The notes beneath the pieces are model-generated. The model worked only from the letters and a program-made list of their open reading frames with translations. It was not told the origin of the DNA and ran no database searches. A DNA stretch of 64,000 bases from Oreohelix idahoensis (Eukaryota; Mollusca; Gastropoda; Stylommatophora; Oreohelicidae): the NCBI GenBank assembly GCA_024509875.1, contig JAMPIV010009928.1, forward strand, positions 898,001 to 962,000, written 5' to 3'. Of the stretch, positions 1-10,426 are shown in pieces (positions within the stretch are counted from its first letter, which is position 1; every line of letters starts with the position of its first letter). The position numbers and the translations under genes are program-made.

Positions 1-75
1 TCATTAATTGTCCTCAGTATCTCTCCCTTGTCCATATCCAATGCACCTACTATATGTGCTCTTGAAGCTAACACT
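1..75 (-). mobile_element. RNase H retroelement fragment (family RH), copy 1
   Basis: Bases 1-69 closely match 10,538-10,606 and, in reverse, 24,117-24,190. In the other copies this segment encodes the part just after the RNase H helix (residues like RLASRAPIVG and an acidic tail). The copy is cut by the window edge and stops near base 70, so it is only a scrap. From 76 to 368 I see no recognisable feature. Confidence 0.75.
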
Positions 76-368
76 GACAAACAACATTTTTCTTTCTTAT
101 ATAAGAATAAGTGTTCTTAGGTCAGTTTCTTGCGCTGATTTCAAATCTGAAATCCGTTTATCTATATCACGTCGGGTTCTTAAGATATTTGTGATTAAAT
201 ATATTTTTGGGAAACCGTTATTTGCTCCGTTTCATTTTTACTATATAACTTATTAAAAATTAATAAAATGCAAAATAATTCTACTTTTTATACCGCTAAA
301 AGATGCATGACATATGTTACAATATGTTTCAAATAGTTACTGTATTTTGAAATAATTCTGAGCGAAAT

Positions 369-2058
369 ATGGCTTCTAGAAGTTGTAGAAATTCGGCTGA
401 TCTGTTCTGTTACGTGTGTGGATATTTTACCGATCGTGTTCACCAGAAAAACTTTACACCATTACTAAAGAAAGCATATGAACTTTATTTCGATTCGAAA
501 GTTGATGATGCAAATAAATCTTAGAAGCCAAATGCTGTTTGTTTGACTTGTGCAAATACATTGGCAGGTTGGTTACGAAAATCGCCGAAGCATAAGTCGA
601 TGCCTTTAAGAGTTCCAGTAATATGGCGTAAACCGACAAATCACGCTACTGATTGTTACTTCTGCTTGACAAATATCCATGGTTTCACTTTTAAAACTAG
701 AAAGTCTGTGGTTTATCCAAATATTGAATCGGTTTCGAAACCAGTGCCTCATGATCCAATCACGTGTCCGATCCCAGTTCCACCAGAACAACATCCTTTG
801 GACGTGAATGAACCATCAGAAAGTGATAGTTTACCTGCTTTAGAAACTAATTCTGACTCGGATTATATACCGGTGAATGATGGTGTTCACTTAATTAACC
901 ATTCAGAATTTTCAGATCTAATACGTGATATCGCTCTTACCAAAGGACAAGCGGAATTACTCGGTTCGCGACTCAAAGAATGGAATCTTTTAGCGCCCAA
1001 TACTCCGATATCTAAATTTCGTCATAGACACAGAGAACTTGTTCAATACTTTGAGATGGATGATGACATTGCTATTGCAAAGATGTAAACGGTCTAATGG
1101 TGCACCTCGGTCATGAGCACATAGTCAACGAATGGCGACTTTTCATCGACTCTTCCAAGACTAGTCTAAAAGCCGTGTTATTGCATAACGGACATTTATT
1201 TTCATCAATTCCAGTCGCCCACTCTGTTCATATGGAAGAAACTTATGACAATATGGCTATACTTTTTGCCAAAAATAAAGTACAATGACTACCAATGGCG
1301 GATTTGTGGAGACCTAAAGGTCATTGCAATTCTCACGGGCATGCAGACTGGGTATACTAAATTTTGTTGCTTCCTATGTGAATGGGACAGCCGCAACAGA
1401 CAGAACATTATGCAAGAAAGGTGTGGCCTATCAGGGATCGTATGCAGCTCGGGCATAAAAATGTAATACACGAGCCATTAGTTAACAAAGACAGCATCAT
1501 TTTACCACCGTTACATATAAAGTTGGGGCTCATGAAGAATTTCGTAAAAGCGTTAGATAAAACGAGCAAAGCTTTCACTTATCTTCGAGAAAAGTTTCCG
1601 CAAGTTAGCGGTGCAAAGATAAAGGAAGGTATCTTTGTAGGACCTCAGATTAGGAAAGTTATTGCAGACAAACAATTCGAGAACTTGTTACATGGTAGTG
1701 AACTTCGCGCATGGATGGCATTCAAATCGATCGTCGATAACTTTCTGGGAAATCACAAATCTGTCGACTATGTGCATATTGTTAAGCAGTGCATAGATGC
1801 ATACAGAATTATGGGCTGTAACATGTCCCTCAAAATCCATTTGCTCGATTCGCATCTTGACTTTTTCCCTGACAACCTTGGCGAAGTCAGCGATAACATG
1901 GAGAACGATTCCATCAAGATATCGCCGTAATGGAGTCACGTTATCAAGGACGGTGGAGTGTGACCATGCTTGCCAATTATTGTTGGATGCTTCATCGCGA
2001 TGTACCACATGCCATTCACCGACGAAAGTCGACTGCAAAGAAATTCAAGCCTACATAA
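369..2058 (+). pseudogene. decayed copy of a repetitive zinc-binding protein family (possible transposase)
   Basis: ATG at 369 opens a frame with a CxxC pair, broken by TAG at 522-524 (codon 52) and then open to 1,088. Coding continues in other frames at about 1,080-1,285, 1,245-1,395, 1,395-1,930 and 1,930-2,058 (TAA), so at least four frameshifts. Visible parts: N-terminal cysteine pairs (FCYVCG, CLTC, CYFC), an acidic linker, a core with EWRLFIDSSKTSLK, then ICGDLK and a CCFLCEWDSR knuckle, a KEGIFVGPQIR block, an HSHLDFFP motif and a basic C-terminus. From memory, proteins with this core occur in many copies in arthropod, cnidarian and cephalopod genomes and are mostly annotated as uncharacterised. 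The spaced Asp and Cys/His residues would suit an RNase-H-fold transposase, but that is inference. I found no terminal inverted repeats beside it. Confidence 0.8.
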
Positions 2059-2230
2059 CTGTTGTACTTCTTGTACAAATGATGTTGTAATACTGTATGC
2101 TTTGTTAAAAAACTTCAATTGCGTATTTCTAGAGATCCCGACCTGATAGAGAAAAACGGTTTGCAGATTTAAAAACAGCGCATTAAAATTGACCAGAAAA
2201 ACATAGAAATGTTAGAGAAAGAAAAAAAAT

Positions 2231-2600
2231 TTTTTTTTTTGTTAGCCAGTGTAATCTATGAGCTCTTTCATTGCCACGTACGCCTGCATGACCAGGACAG
2301 TAGATCCACACCAGTTCTTGAAGATTTGAGGCTTCTACTGAGGTTTTCCATTCATGCCGTAGCCATCCATTTTGGATCTTCCGAAGCATGGACTGAGAGT
2401 CTGACACAATAACTGACCTAGTTAATGAAGTTTCAGACAGCCACCTTAAAGCCGTAGTAGCTGCCTCTATCACCATTCTCATGCCGGAGGTTGTCATGTA
2501 AGCCCTGCTATGTTCAGCGATGATTCTCCCTATATCTCTAGCCGAGAAGCCCCATCCTGATTTCTCACTACAGACTAGAGACCCATCAGTCAAATTAAAT
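2231..2600 (-). mobile_element. RNase H retroelement fragment (family RH), copy 2
   Basis: The minus strand encodes the C-terminal half of a retroelement-type RNase H: an AEHSRAYMTT block, VIVSDSQSMLRKIQNGW, then LVWIYCPGHAGVRGNERA, which carries the final His and Asp positions. The frame runs over 120 codons and ends abruptly at a T/A tract near 2,222-2,240. Related copies lie at 10,471-10,740 and 23,858-24,720. No reverse transcriptase is attached. Confidence 0.8.
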
Positions 2601-2734
2601 TTGTATATAATGATCAACTAGATATGTAGATATTCACCAATAGATACATCTGTCACATCTTCTGTATCCGATGGGCAGATGTAATTAACAACGATAAGAA
2701 ACTCTATAACATGATGCAATCTGATCATTCAAAA

Positions 2735-3375
2735 TGAAAATACTCGATGAGAGGTCACAGCAACAGGGTCTGAAAATACACAGGGAAAAGACAAAGATAA
2801 TAAGAATAAATGCAAGATTGAACTTGAAGAAACACCACTACAAGATGTAGAATCATACACATATCTTGGCAGCAATATAGAACAAGTTGGAAGGGCAGAC
2901 AATAATATCAAAATAAGAATACAAAAAGCAAGAGGAGCTTTCACTGCATCGGGAAACACATGGAGATAAAGAGAAATCAATTCCAACATAAAGATAATAA
3001 TCTTCAACTCAAATGTCAAGTCAGTCTTATTGTTTGACTCTGAAACATGAAGAACAACAAATACAACAACCAACAAACTACAGACTTTCATAAGTGGATG
3101 TTTGCGTAGATTAGAAGGATTGAAGTGATATACAAGATCACTAATGTAGAACAGATGATAAGAGCCAGACAAGTGCCTGTAGAACAAGAGTTGAGAAGAA
3201 GATGCTGGCAATGGATAGGACATGCATTGAGGAAACCTGCTGATAGCATTACAAGGATGTCCTTGTTCTGGAATCCCCAGGGAAAGAAAGATAGGTAGAA
3301 CAAAAAACACTTGGAGAAGAGCATTGGAGACAGAAGTGATAATGATGACAGGAGGACCTGGCATGTGGTTGTTGA
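2735..3375 (+). mobile_element. LINE G fragment (RT C-terminal region)
   Basis: Translated pieces in shifting frames match the region after the RT active site of RTE-like elements: a YTYLGSNIEQ block, KARGAF, then RRRCWQWIGHALRKP and a LFWNPQGK tail. Several stops and frame changes show decay. Same-family pieces lie at 22,330-22,500, 22,790-23,110, 28,500-28,790, 28,838-29,600 and 50,535-50,715. The catalytic motifs are absent, so only the tail of the element was inserted or survives. Confidence 0.75.
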
Positions 3376-3404
3376 AGGCTATGCTCCTTGGGGAGCTAAA
3401 GGGT

Positions 3405-3600
3405 ATTGGTTAATTGAATCTGATCATCAGCTGTGGTGTTTCAGCCCTTTCAAGCCATTTACACTCTTACGGGATGGGCCTACTTCCCAAGTGTTAGCCT
3501 GTTGATTTTTTTCCCCACCTGTGCTGGTAATTTAACCCATTCCACCTTGGTTTGCATATTCACACCTGTTTTATCCACTCTGCCAACTTGAGACAGTTGT
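3405..3600 (-). repeat. possible tRNA-headed SINE, single copy
   Basis: On the minus strand the right end reads like the head of a tRNA-derived SINE (TTGGCAGAGTGGATAAAA, near 3,590), followed by a GC-mixed body. There is no second copy in the window and the B box is poor, so this is tentative. From 3,600 to 3,820 nothing else is recognisable. Confidence 0.3.
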
Positions 3601-3824
3601 GATAGTAACATTTTTTTTGGTAACAACTATCACTGTTTTAAAAAAAATAACATTTTGCATCATTTTCATGAGGTACGCCCTACTCAACCTAGACACATGG
3701 TCTGTTGGTTATATTAGAGTGCATGTCAAAATATAAAAGACAACGTGGTCTGGTATCACTTATAACACACATAAGCCTATGGAAATGAACTGGACAATAG
3801 CCAAACAGCTGGAGATATGAAACA

Positions 3825-4010
3825 AAAATTATAGGACATGTCCTCAGGACACAAACCAGCCAGTGTAACTAGATATTCTCATGACTGGAACCCACAGAGG
3901 AAAAGAACAATGAGACCAAAACAGAACCTGGAGAAGAATGGCAGAAGAGGAAGCCACAGCAACCAGGACATCATAGGCACAGTGGAAGAAGATGGCCCAA
4001 AGCAGAAATC
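3825..4010 (+). mobile_element. LINE tail fragment
   Basis: Frame-broken coding sequence corresponding to the last part of RTE-like polyproteins: a GHVLRTQ-like block, a WNPQRKR basic stretch, and an alanine-rich segment ending in WAQW-like residues. Only the C-terminal tail is present. It may be an old relative of LINE H at 27,485-27,977. Confidence 0.55.
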
Positions 4011-4186
4011 AGTGAAGAGCAATAATTTGTATGTACCTTGTATGTTGTACGAGGAACAAAAAGTATGGTTGATTAATGATGGCCATTTAAAAAGTTTATA
4101 CAGAGAAAATTCAAAATTTATATACAGTAAACAATTTAAATGTACATATAAAGACCAATTAAAACTTGCCCAAAGTAGCATGAGGT

Positions 4187-4345
4187 ACATGTATGTATGT
4201 CAGACATTCTGAATAAAGCTTAACAAAATTTAGGGCACTACCCTGTAAGGATAATACTTTTTTTAAGGATAATCCCACTTGTCAGGAAAATATAGAAAAT
4301 GCATGCAGTGCACCATGAAAGCTAACTAAACATTGATTAAAAAAG
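4187..4345 (+). repeat. dispersed repeat R, copy 1
   Basis: This stretch matches 21,336-21,518 over its whole length, starting in a GTAT run, passing a CAGACATTCTGAATAAAGCT block and ending near GCATGCAAGCCTT. This copy lacks about 25 bases present in the other. I cannot assign a class: no coding potential, no clear pol III boxes. A (TG)n run followed by a G run fills 4,362-4,396. Confidence 0.75.
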
Positions 4346-4397
4346 CATGCAAGCCTTTCAAATGTGTGTGTGTGTGTGTGTGTGGGGGGGGGGGGGT

Positions 4398-4560
4398 CTA
4401 TGAGTAGACACAGGAATAATAAGACTATTGCTCCCTCAGAGATATCATAAGAGGTGACTAATATAAGGCTGTGCAATGACTGGCAACTTCATCATGTTAA
4501 ACAAATATCTGTAAGAATCACCACTGCAAGAGCATACACAAGTTTTGGTGCAGGTTACTC
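4398..4560 (+). repeat. SINE E, copy 1 (partial)
   Basis: Shares the body of the SINE E family (TGCTCCCTCAGAGATATCAT, then an AACAAAT core and CACCACTGCAAGAG) with copies at 6,423, 7,136, 14,715, 25,640, 42,295, 53,340, 54,090 and 55,735. The GAT-rich 3' tail seen in the better copies is missing here. Confidence 0.7.
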
Positions 4561-4619
4561 TCTGTGCTGGTGGTGTGCTAAAAGGAAAAGGAATGAATAA
4601 ATTAAAATTCAACATCTCA

Positions 4620-4975
4620 ACTGCCACGCTGGTGTAATGGTTACCACACTGCGCTGGCGATCGGGTGATCCATGTTCGAGCCCTGGTGAGAACATTTGAA
4701 GAAGTGTCGCCGACAGGGACTTGGACTGGAATAATTTGAGCCCTGGCGAAGACATTTGAAGGAGTGTCTTCGACCATGGACTGGAATAACCTGAGCCGAC
4801 TCAGCTCTAATGGGTAACTCCAAAATCGGCGGGTATCTCCTGAATGGCGAGAGGACACCTGTCATTGTACAGGGAAAAACGGGATACTCACGTAAAATCA
4901 GTCTCAAGTTAGACATATTAAACGAAGATTTCGCCTTGAGTAATAGTGGGTGTACGAAAAAAGAAAATTTCAACA
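4620..4975 (+). mobile_element. SINE A, copy 1 (tRNA-derived)
   Basis: The head reads GCTGGTGTAATGGTTACCAC (A-box-like) and then a GTTCGAGCCCTGG B-box-like block, as expected for pol III transcription from a tRNA-derived promoter. An internal segment beginning GAGCCCTGG occurs twice, giving a duplicated module (about 4,678-4,735 and 4,738-4,795). The central motif GAGCCGACTCAGCTCTAATG is shared with SINE B. The second copy is at 18,003-18,345. Confidence 0.85.
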
Positions 4976-5089
4976 CAAGTAGCAACAACATAATTGTCTA
5001 CACCATTAAAGAGCAGGGTTTGTTGACTAGTTCAGAGCTAAGAAAGGGATATCAGTTTCATTTATAGGAAATCATGAGAATAGGAACTT

Positions 5090-5330
5090 AAAGTAAAGGA
5101 CAAGGCAATCCCATAGCAGAAACTGTTGTAGGGAAATGAAGTGTTCGAGACTTCACCATAGGCTACTATGTCCAGCTTTTTTATGAGGCAGGGTGACCAG
5201 TTCCCTTCTTATCTACCTTTGCCTTCTCCAACTGAAGAGCATAGTCAAGTACCCATTTACATCTGAGAAAACTGGAGCATGACACTATTAGGTTTCGATT
5301 CCATAACCTGGTAACTGTATAAACATGTTG
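5090..5330 (-). mobile_element. SINE D, copy 1
   Basis: Antisense copy of a tRNA-derived SINE seen also at 23,495, 25,080, 41,985 and 43,455. Read on the minus strand it has GTTATGGAATCGAAACC near the B box, then the body leading to a segment equivalent to TGAAGTCTC. The A-box end is missing or diverged. Confidence 0.7.
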
Positions 5331-5344
5331 CATTTGCATAGTTA

Positions 5345-5830
5345 TACATACATGTGAAAACTGGGGTCCAAATTAAAAAAATAAAAATCATCCAATCACA
5401 TTAAATTTAAGTAGTGAGTGCAGATTATATGTTCTGCAGCAAATGACAGCTCCCATTAACAGTGGTCATGGTTTTTACAGACAATTTGACTATTTTTAGC
5501 ATGAAGCATGCAAATCAGGAACCAAGTACTTTGAGTGAGAAAGTCCTTGGTCTTGGCTGCTTATAGCTGCTGAGATAAAAGAAAATATATCATTTTCAAA
5601 TGACGATGAACAGAAATTTGACGACAAGTTTCCTGAAAGTGACCTAGAATAAAGCGATGACCTACCTATAATGTCCTAATACTGTTATTTTTTTGTATGC
5701 AGTTGTTTTCACGTAATCGTTTCTACGACGTTTTTTTACATTTTTGTTCAGGAACTTAGGCATAGGGGGATGCAACTCTCAGGGGATCAGGGTTGGTATG
5801 ATTAAAAAAATATAAGAGAGCATTCACTTA
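5345..5830. other. intron sequence, no assigned element
   Basis: AT-rich. On the plus strand at 5,578-5,650 there is a short acidic open stretch (FSNDDEQKFDDKFPESDLE, then a stop), which recalls the acidic N-terminus of piggyBac-type transposases but is too short to assign. Nothing else is recognisable before the exon at 5,832. Confidence 0.4.
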
Positions 5831-5831
5831 C

Positions 5832-6026
5832 CTTCAGAACAGCCTCATGTGAGAAAGTAATAATTTCCTCAAGACGTCCAAAGATTCGAAGATAAGGTTT
5901 CAAACATCTACGGGCACGCGCCCAATAAAGGGGAGGTAATTCTTCTTTTGACTTTATGTTTCCGCAGACTTTTAAGACACTGTCAGATGGAAGACCATGT
6001 CGTGAGCAAGCTATCAAACACAGCAC
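5832..6026 (-). CDS. STAND NTPase gene, exon 11 of those visible
   Basis: Exon of 65 codons, phase 0 at both ends, after the acceptor TTTTTCGGCAG and before the donor AAG|GTAAGTG. It encodes residues 447-511 of the visible product: VLCLIACSRHGLPSDSVLKV, then PPLYWARARRCLKPYLRIFG and a segment ending SHEAVLK. In TEP1/NPHP3-type proteins this position is the winged-helix-like region after the NACHT domain, where a short helix-turn 'ACSRHGL' block follows the 'LP...LL..I..RL' helix encoded by the previous exon at 15,743-15,958. The frame is clean and the phase fits that exon. Later exons must lie left of this one; I found none down to base 1. Confidence 0.87.
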
Positions 6027-6422
6027 CTGCCGAAAAACCAGCAATCAACACATGGATATTAAATGTATATTATTAAAAACAACTAGTGTAAAAGCCCGTC
6101 ATAAGACGGGAATTAAATTCAAAAGCACCAATACCCAACTAATTTTACTTATTCAAAAGTATTAAAAGAACCACTGTGCATCACCACAGTACATGAACTA
6201 CGTAGCAGCAGCGAGGATCCCAATGTGTGAATACATGATCACACATTCTATAAATATATTTTTGTGCACACCGTCATTTGCGCATTCTTCTTTGGTAAGT
6301 GTTACTATTTTCAGGAGAGTACATATAAGGGAAACAATACAATTATAATGTCTAACTTTTAACCAAAAGTTTCATCCCTTAGCGTTACATACTGACAGAA
6401 AACCTGGGATGTTATATATAGG
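6027..6422. other. intron sequence, no assigned element
   Basis: Unique-looking AT-rich DNA with no open frame of interest and no match elsewhere in the window. Confidence 0.5.
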
Positions 6423-6552
6423 ATTGTATGGGGGCTGACAGCATCATCATGTATAACAAATTGCTAGAGAAACCACTGTTGCAAGAGTTTGTGATTTGGC
6501 GTTAGCTTTCTCAAGGGGACCATCTCAAGTGGTGGCCATATGATGATGATTA
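6423..6552 (+). repeat. SINE E, copy 2 (3' part)
   Basis: Matches 7,136-7,285 at high identity: ACAAATTGCTAGAGAAA, GCAAGAGTTTGTGATT, then TCTCAAGGGGACCATCTCAA and a final GATGATGATTA tail. Read with the other copies this is the 3' half of SINE E. Confidence 0.8.
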
Positions 6553-6558
6553 CTGTTA

Positions 6559-6627
6559 TGCTTCCTTTTGTACACAGCGGTATGTTCTCTTATGAAGGCA
6601 TTGCTGTGCACAAAGGAAGCAGCACAA
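6559..6627. repeat. long imperfect inverted repeat (hairpin)
   Basis: GCTTCCTTTTGTACACAGC and GCTGTGCACAAAGGAAGC form near-complementary arms separated by about 26 bases. The arms could be the remains of a small foldback element or part of a stem. No duplication flanks it clearly. Confidence 0.6.
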
Positions 6628-7135
6628 AAACGCACCATTATTGAAACCGCACCATTTAATTTAATTGTGACGTCAGTTGGAATAAAATATTACGTATGCA
6701 CGTCTGCTTGAGAAAAGTAACGGCCTCTCTTTTGGCTAGTGTTCTCTGAGGTGTATAGACGTGCGTGTTACAGCTCCTGATGAAGTGTAGATGTCCGCTG
6801 CATTATTCACAGATTCTTTGATGACTGTATTGCAGTGCATGCCTGAGATGAATGGCAAGTAAAAGGAGAGTATTTTACATTATTACAAATTTATATTTCG
6901 AGGTTGGCACTATGAAGATTATGCGCGGACAGTCAGACTATAACTGACGGCATCTTTGCGTACCATTCAACGTATTTGATAACCTTCTAGTATGAAGTCT
7001 CATGTTCACCTATTTCATTATTGTGGAGGTCATTGTCAAGCGTCGATTAAATTTATGAACTTAACCTCGGAGTGAACTGCATTTTTTCACATTCCAAGTG
7101 TTACAGTGTTCGTTCTTTACAGTTTACTAACAATT
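6628..7135. other. intron sequence, no assigned element
   Basis: No coding potential and no second copy seen in the window. Confidence 0.5.
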
Positions 7136-7288
7136 ATGGGGCTGGTATCATCATCATGTAAAACAAATTGCTAGAGAAAAAACTTTTGCAAGAGTTTGTG
7201 ATTCGGCGTTAGCTTTCTCAAGGGGACCATCTCAAGTGGTGGCCCTATGATACATAAGAGCAAAAAATGAGATGATGATGATGATTAC
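7136..7288 (+). repeat. SINE E, copy 3 (3' part)
   Basis: Near-identical sister of copy 2, ending GAGATGATGATGATGATTA. The close match between the two neighbouring copies suggests a segmental duplication or two recent insertions of one subfamily. Confidence 0.8.
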
Positions 7289-7924
7289 AAACCATAAATA
7301 AATATATAATAACTATTTTGTTTTGGTTCATGCACAGTAAAACTGGTGTTAGTCTTGTTCATAGGACACCCAGTTCAACGCCATGTGGGTTATAATTTTA
7401 GTAGTGTTCTTTATTCTAAAATCATTTTATTTTGTGTTTGGTTCTTCCAGCCTGCAATTTCTCTGCAGCTTATTGCAGCATTGCCTAATGGTTATAGTGT
7501 TTAGCGTGTATCCCCTTCCATTTTCCTATATTAATCTCTCCTTACCATGTTGCTTTTTGAGGGGTTTGTAGGTTTTGTTTTACTGTATCTTTTTTCATCT
7601 ATTTTTTATTGCAATTGACATTATATCTAAAATGTATCTAATAGATATTAGTTGTCTTTTTGTGTTGGTAGTTTATTTTTACTTTCTCGTTCTGATATCA
7701 TGTGAGGGGAAGCAATTTTTATGTTTTTTGTTCTTCCTTTATCATTCTCATTTGTTCTGGTAGTTATGTTAACTCTTGTTTTGGTAAATATAAAATTTTA
7801 TTATGTTGTGTAGCTCCCTGGGTAGGTCAATCTTTAAAACAGTTTCTAGCGATGGTGATGGTGAGTTTTGTGTTCTCAAGTATTCCATGAGCGGTTTGTG
7901 TGCTGATCATATTTCTTGCATTGT
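7289..7924. other. T-rich intron sequence
   Basis: Short overlapping open frames rich in Phe, Leu, Ile and Tyr come only from the T-rich composition. No domain or repeat could be identified. Confidence 0.5.
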
Positions 7925-8095
7925 TATTGTTGTTCATAATCGACATCATTGCACTCAGGGCAAACCAATAGGTTCTCAGTCTCCCTCAACAAACGTTGAA
8001 GGGTATGAATGCTAATTGTTCCTGTTGCACGCTGGTTGTACATGCACAGGATGCATCCTCTCATACATTCATCCCTGCCAGTCTTATGCCAAACT
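7925..8095 (-). mobile_element. RNase H retroelement 3' end (family RH), copy 3
   Basis: Reverse complement of 24,540-24,710. The minus strand encodes the end of the RH product: a TGRDECMRGCI-like block, a basic stretch, then a cysteine pair in a WVCPEC-like context, before an A/T-rich tail. It abuts the truncated 5' end of the Penelope-like element. Confidence 0.75.
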
Positions 8096-9466
8096 CCAGC
8101 AATCTAAGGTTCATAAAATTGACAATCCGGGTCGACCTATTGTTTCAGCCTGCATTTTTCCACTGAACGTATCTCTGATTTCCTGGATAGTATTTTGCAA
8201 CCATTAGTGGCCAATCTACCTTCCTATCTTAAGGACACCACCAATGCTATCACTACTTTTGATTCCATCCAATTCCCACCTGACCACACTTACCGTCTTT
8301 TCTTTCTGGATGTTTGTTCGCTTTATACTTCCATTCCACACTCTGATGGCCTTAAAGCACTACAATTTTTTCTCGACAGACGCACTGACCTCACTTTTAG
8401 CACCGCTCTCTTCTTCGCCTTGCAGAATTGGTCCTCACTCTCAACTCTTTTGAATTCAATGGCCAGTTCTTTAATCAAATTAGTGGCGTTGCTATGGGCA
8501 CCAAAATGGGCCAGAGTTATGCCTGCCTCTTCATGGGTCACTTTGAATATTTGGTGCTTCAAAGTTACGATGGACCATTACCTGAGTTTTACCGTCGCTA
8601 TATCGACGATGGTATTGGTGTCACAGACATGTCTGAAGTCAACCTCTGTAGATTCATTGACTATGTTGGCAATTTCCATCCTGCAATCAAATTCACTTCT
8701 CAGATTTCTACCACTTCAGTTAACTTCCTTGACCTCACTGTCAATATTACTCCTACTGGCCTTACTACCTCTGTCTTTTATAAACCTACTGATGCTCATG
8801 GTTTCCTTCTTTACACCTCTTCTCACCCTCCCAGCTGTAAAAATTCCATTCCCTACTCTCAACTTCTACGCTTACGTCGGATATGTCACGATGAAGATGA
8901 TTTCCGTGAACGAGCTCAAGAAATGCTCGAGTTTTTTCGCCGACGTCACTATCCTGAAAGAGTCTTATCTGATGCCCTTAATCGCATTAGTCCCGTCACT
9001 CGTCAGGTTGCACTTACTGCTAAACCTACTACTACATCTGACAGACTCAAACTTGTCTTAACTTTCCACCCTTACTGTTTGGCGGTGAAAAAAATTCTGT
9101 TCCGTCATCTGTCTATTCTCCATTCCGATCCTGATACCAGAGAGTTGTTAAGTGATACCCCTTTGTTGGCATATCGTAAGGATAAGAATTTTAGGGATAT
9201 TCTTGTGCATAGTCGCTTGAGACAAACTAATCCTTCTCACTTTGGTACTAAACCGTGCCAACGCCGCATATGTAAGACCTGTCCTTTTGTACTCCAAACG
9301 CAGTCAGTCTCCTTTCCGAACGGTAAATTTGCCATTGGAGAGTCTTTCACGTGCGAATCCAGAAACCTGATTTATGCTATCATCTGCAAGATGTGTGGCA
9401 TGACCTATATTGGTGAAACTGGCAGACGTTTGGCAGACAGGTTTCGGGAGCACTTGAATGACATCC

Positions 9467-9772
9467 GGGACCTCAAGACGCAGCAATAGAGACCACAGTC
9501 AGCGACTCATAGCTTGACTGCCTGCGTCAGGACCAGCGAACCAGAGCTGGTCAAGACCGCACTCCACCTCCACGTGGTGGTCCTGGAAACAGTCTGCAGC
9601 TGTGCAGTCTGGCTGAGCGAGTGTGGATCGAAATGGGAAGGCAAACCCGGTCCTAAAAAATGCCGTGCAGAAGTCGGATGTGTCGACCGAAAGGTGCAGA
9701 TATCACAGCTTAGGCGTAAACAGACACAACGCAACCACCGTCCTTTTCAGGACGAACGAAGAAGAAGAAGAA
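9467..9772 (+). mobile_element. SINE F, copy 1, inside the Penelope-like element
   Basis: 306-base insertion flanked by an 11-base duplication GAATGACATCC (9,456-9,466 and 9,773-9,783) that splits the Penelope ORF just after the GIY-YIG domain. The body matches 17,437-17,730 almost base for base and the 3' end is GACGAACGAA followed by (GAA)n. This copy has about ten extra bases at the 5' end (GGGACCTCAA) compared with copy 2. I see no clear tRNA-type boxes. Confidence 0.93.
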
Positions 9773-10375
9773 GAATGACATCCATCATGGCAAACATTTA
9801 CCGGTGGCCCTTCACTTCAACAGCCCTGACCATTCAGGTAACTCTGACATTCATGTCACTGCCCTCCGTTCATGTATCGGCGATGACCGAAATCGCTTTT
9901 TGTTGGAGAATCGTCTCATTTTTCAAATGGGCGTTTTAGCTCCTGCTGGGATGAATGTCCAGCATCATTTTGCATAATTCTGGTGGCTTCTGTCGTTATT
10001 TTCCTATCTATCCTTGTTTTTGCTTTGGTTCGTTTTGTTTCCTCAATTATCTGTTCTTAGCCGTCACTAGTCCTATGTCACTTCCGCATGACACCTTATT
10101 TTTTCAGCCATTTTGAATGTTCTTTTCCTCGATCCAGCTAAGTGATTTTTTTACGCATTTTAATATTGTTGTTCATTTCTGTCTTCGTTTCGTTGATTAT
10201 TTACTTTCTTGTTTCGACATGTCTTTCTGGTTTCACGATTTTCTTGCATTATCACTGTTATCATTTCGCCCATCACCGTGGTTTCATCTGCTTGTATCGC
10301 TCATTTGATGTTTTCCTCATCATCATAGACCTTTGTAGTACCTATATGTAGTTCTTGTCCTTGTCACCTGTTCGT

Positions 10376-10426
10376 AACTGTGGCTGACGAAGGGTAAAAC
10401 CCGAAACGTCCCTTGTCTCATGTGCA
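10376..10426 (+). ncRNA. candidate hammerhead ribozyme of the Penelope-like element
   Basis: CTGACGA at 10,384-10,390, a small stem-loop GGG-TAAAA-CCC, then GAAAC (10,403-10,407) and GTC (10,415-10,417) fit the hammerhead core order. A short stem III can pair AC with GT, and the flanks can form a weak five-pair stem I with wobble pairs. Minimal type I hammerheads are known from Penelope-like elements. Cleavage would fall after the C at 10,417. The stems are short, so activity is uncertain. Confidence 0.55.

Noticed and set aside
2729..3364. Long minus-strand frame over LINE G
   Set aside because: Antisense shadow of the LINE G coding region on the plus strand; the plus-strand reading has recognisable retroelement motifs.
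5578..5650. piggyBac transposase N-terminus
   Set aside because: Only a short acidic peptide; no catalytic region or ends nearby.
7383..7890. Several plus-strand hydrophobic open frames
   Set aside because: They arise from T-rich composition; no conserved motif, no start context, and they overlap one another.
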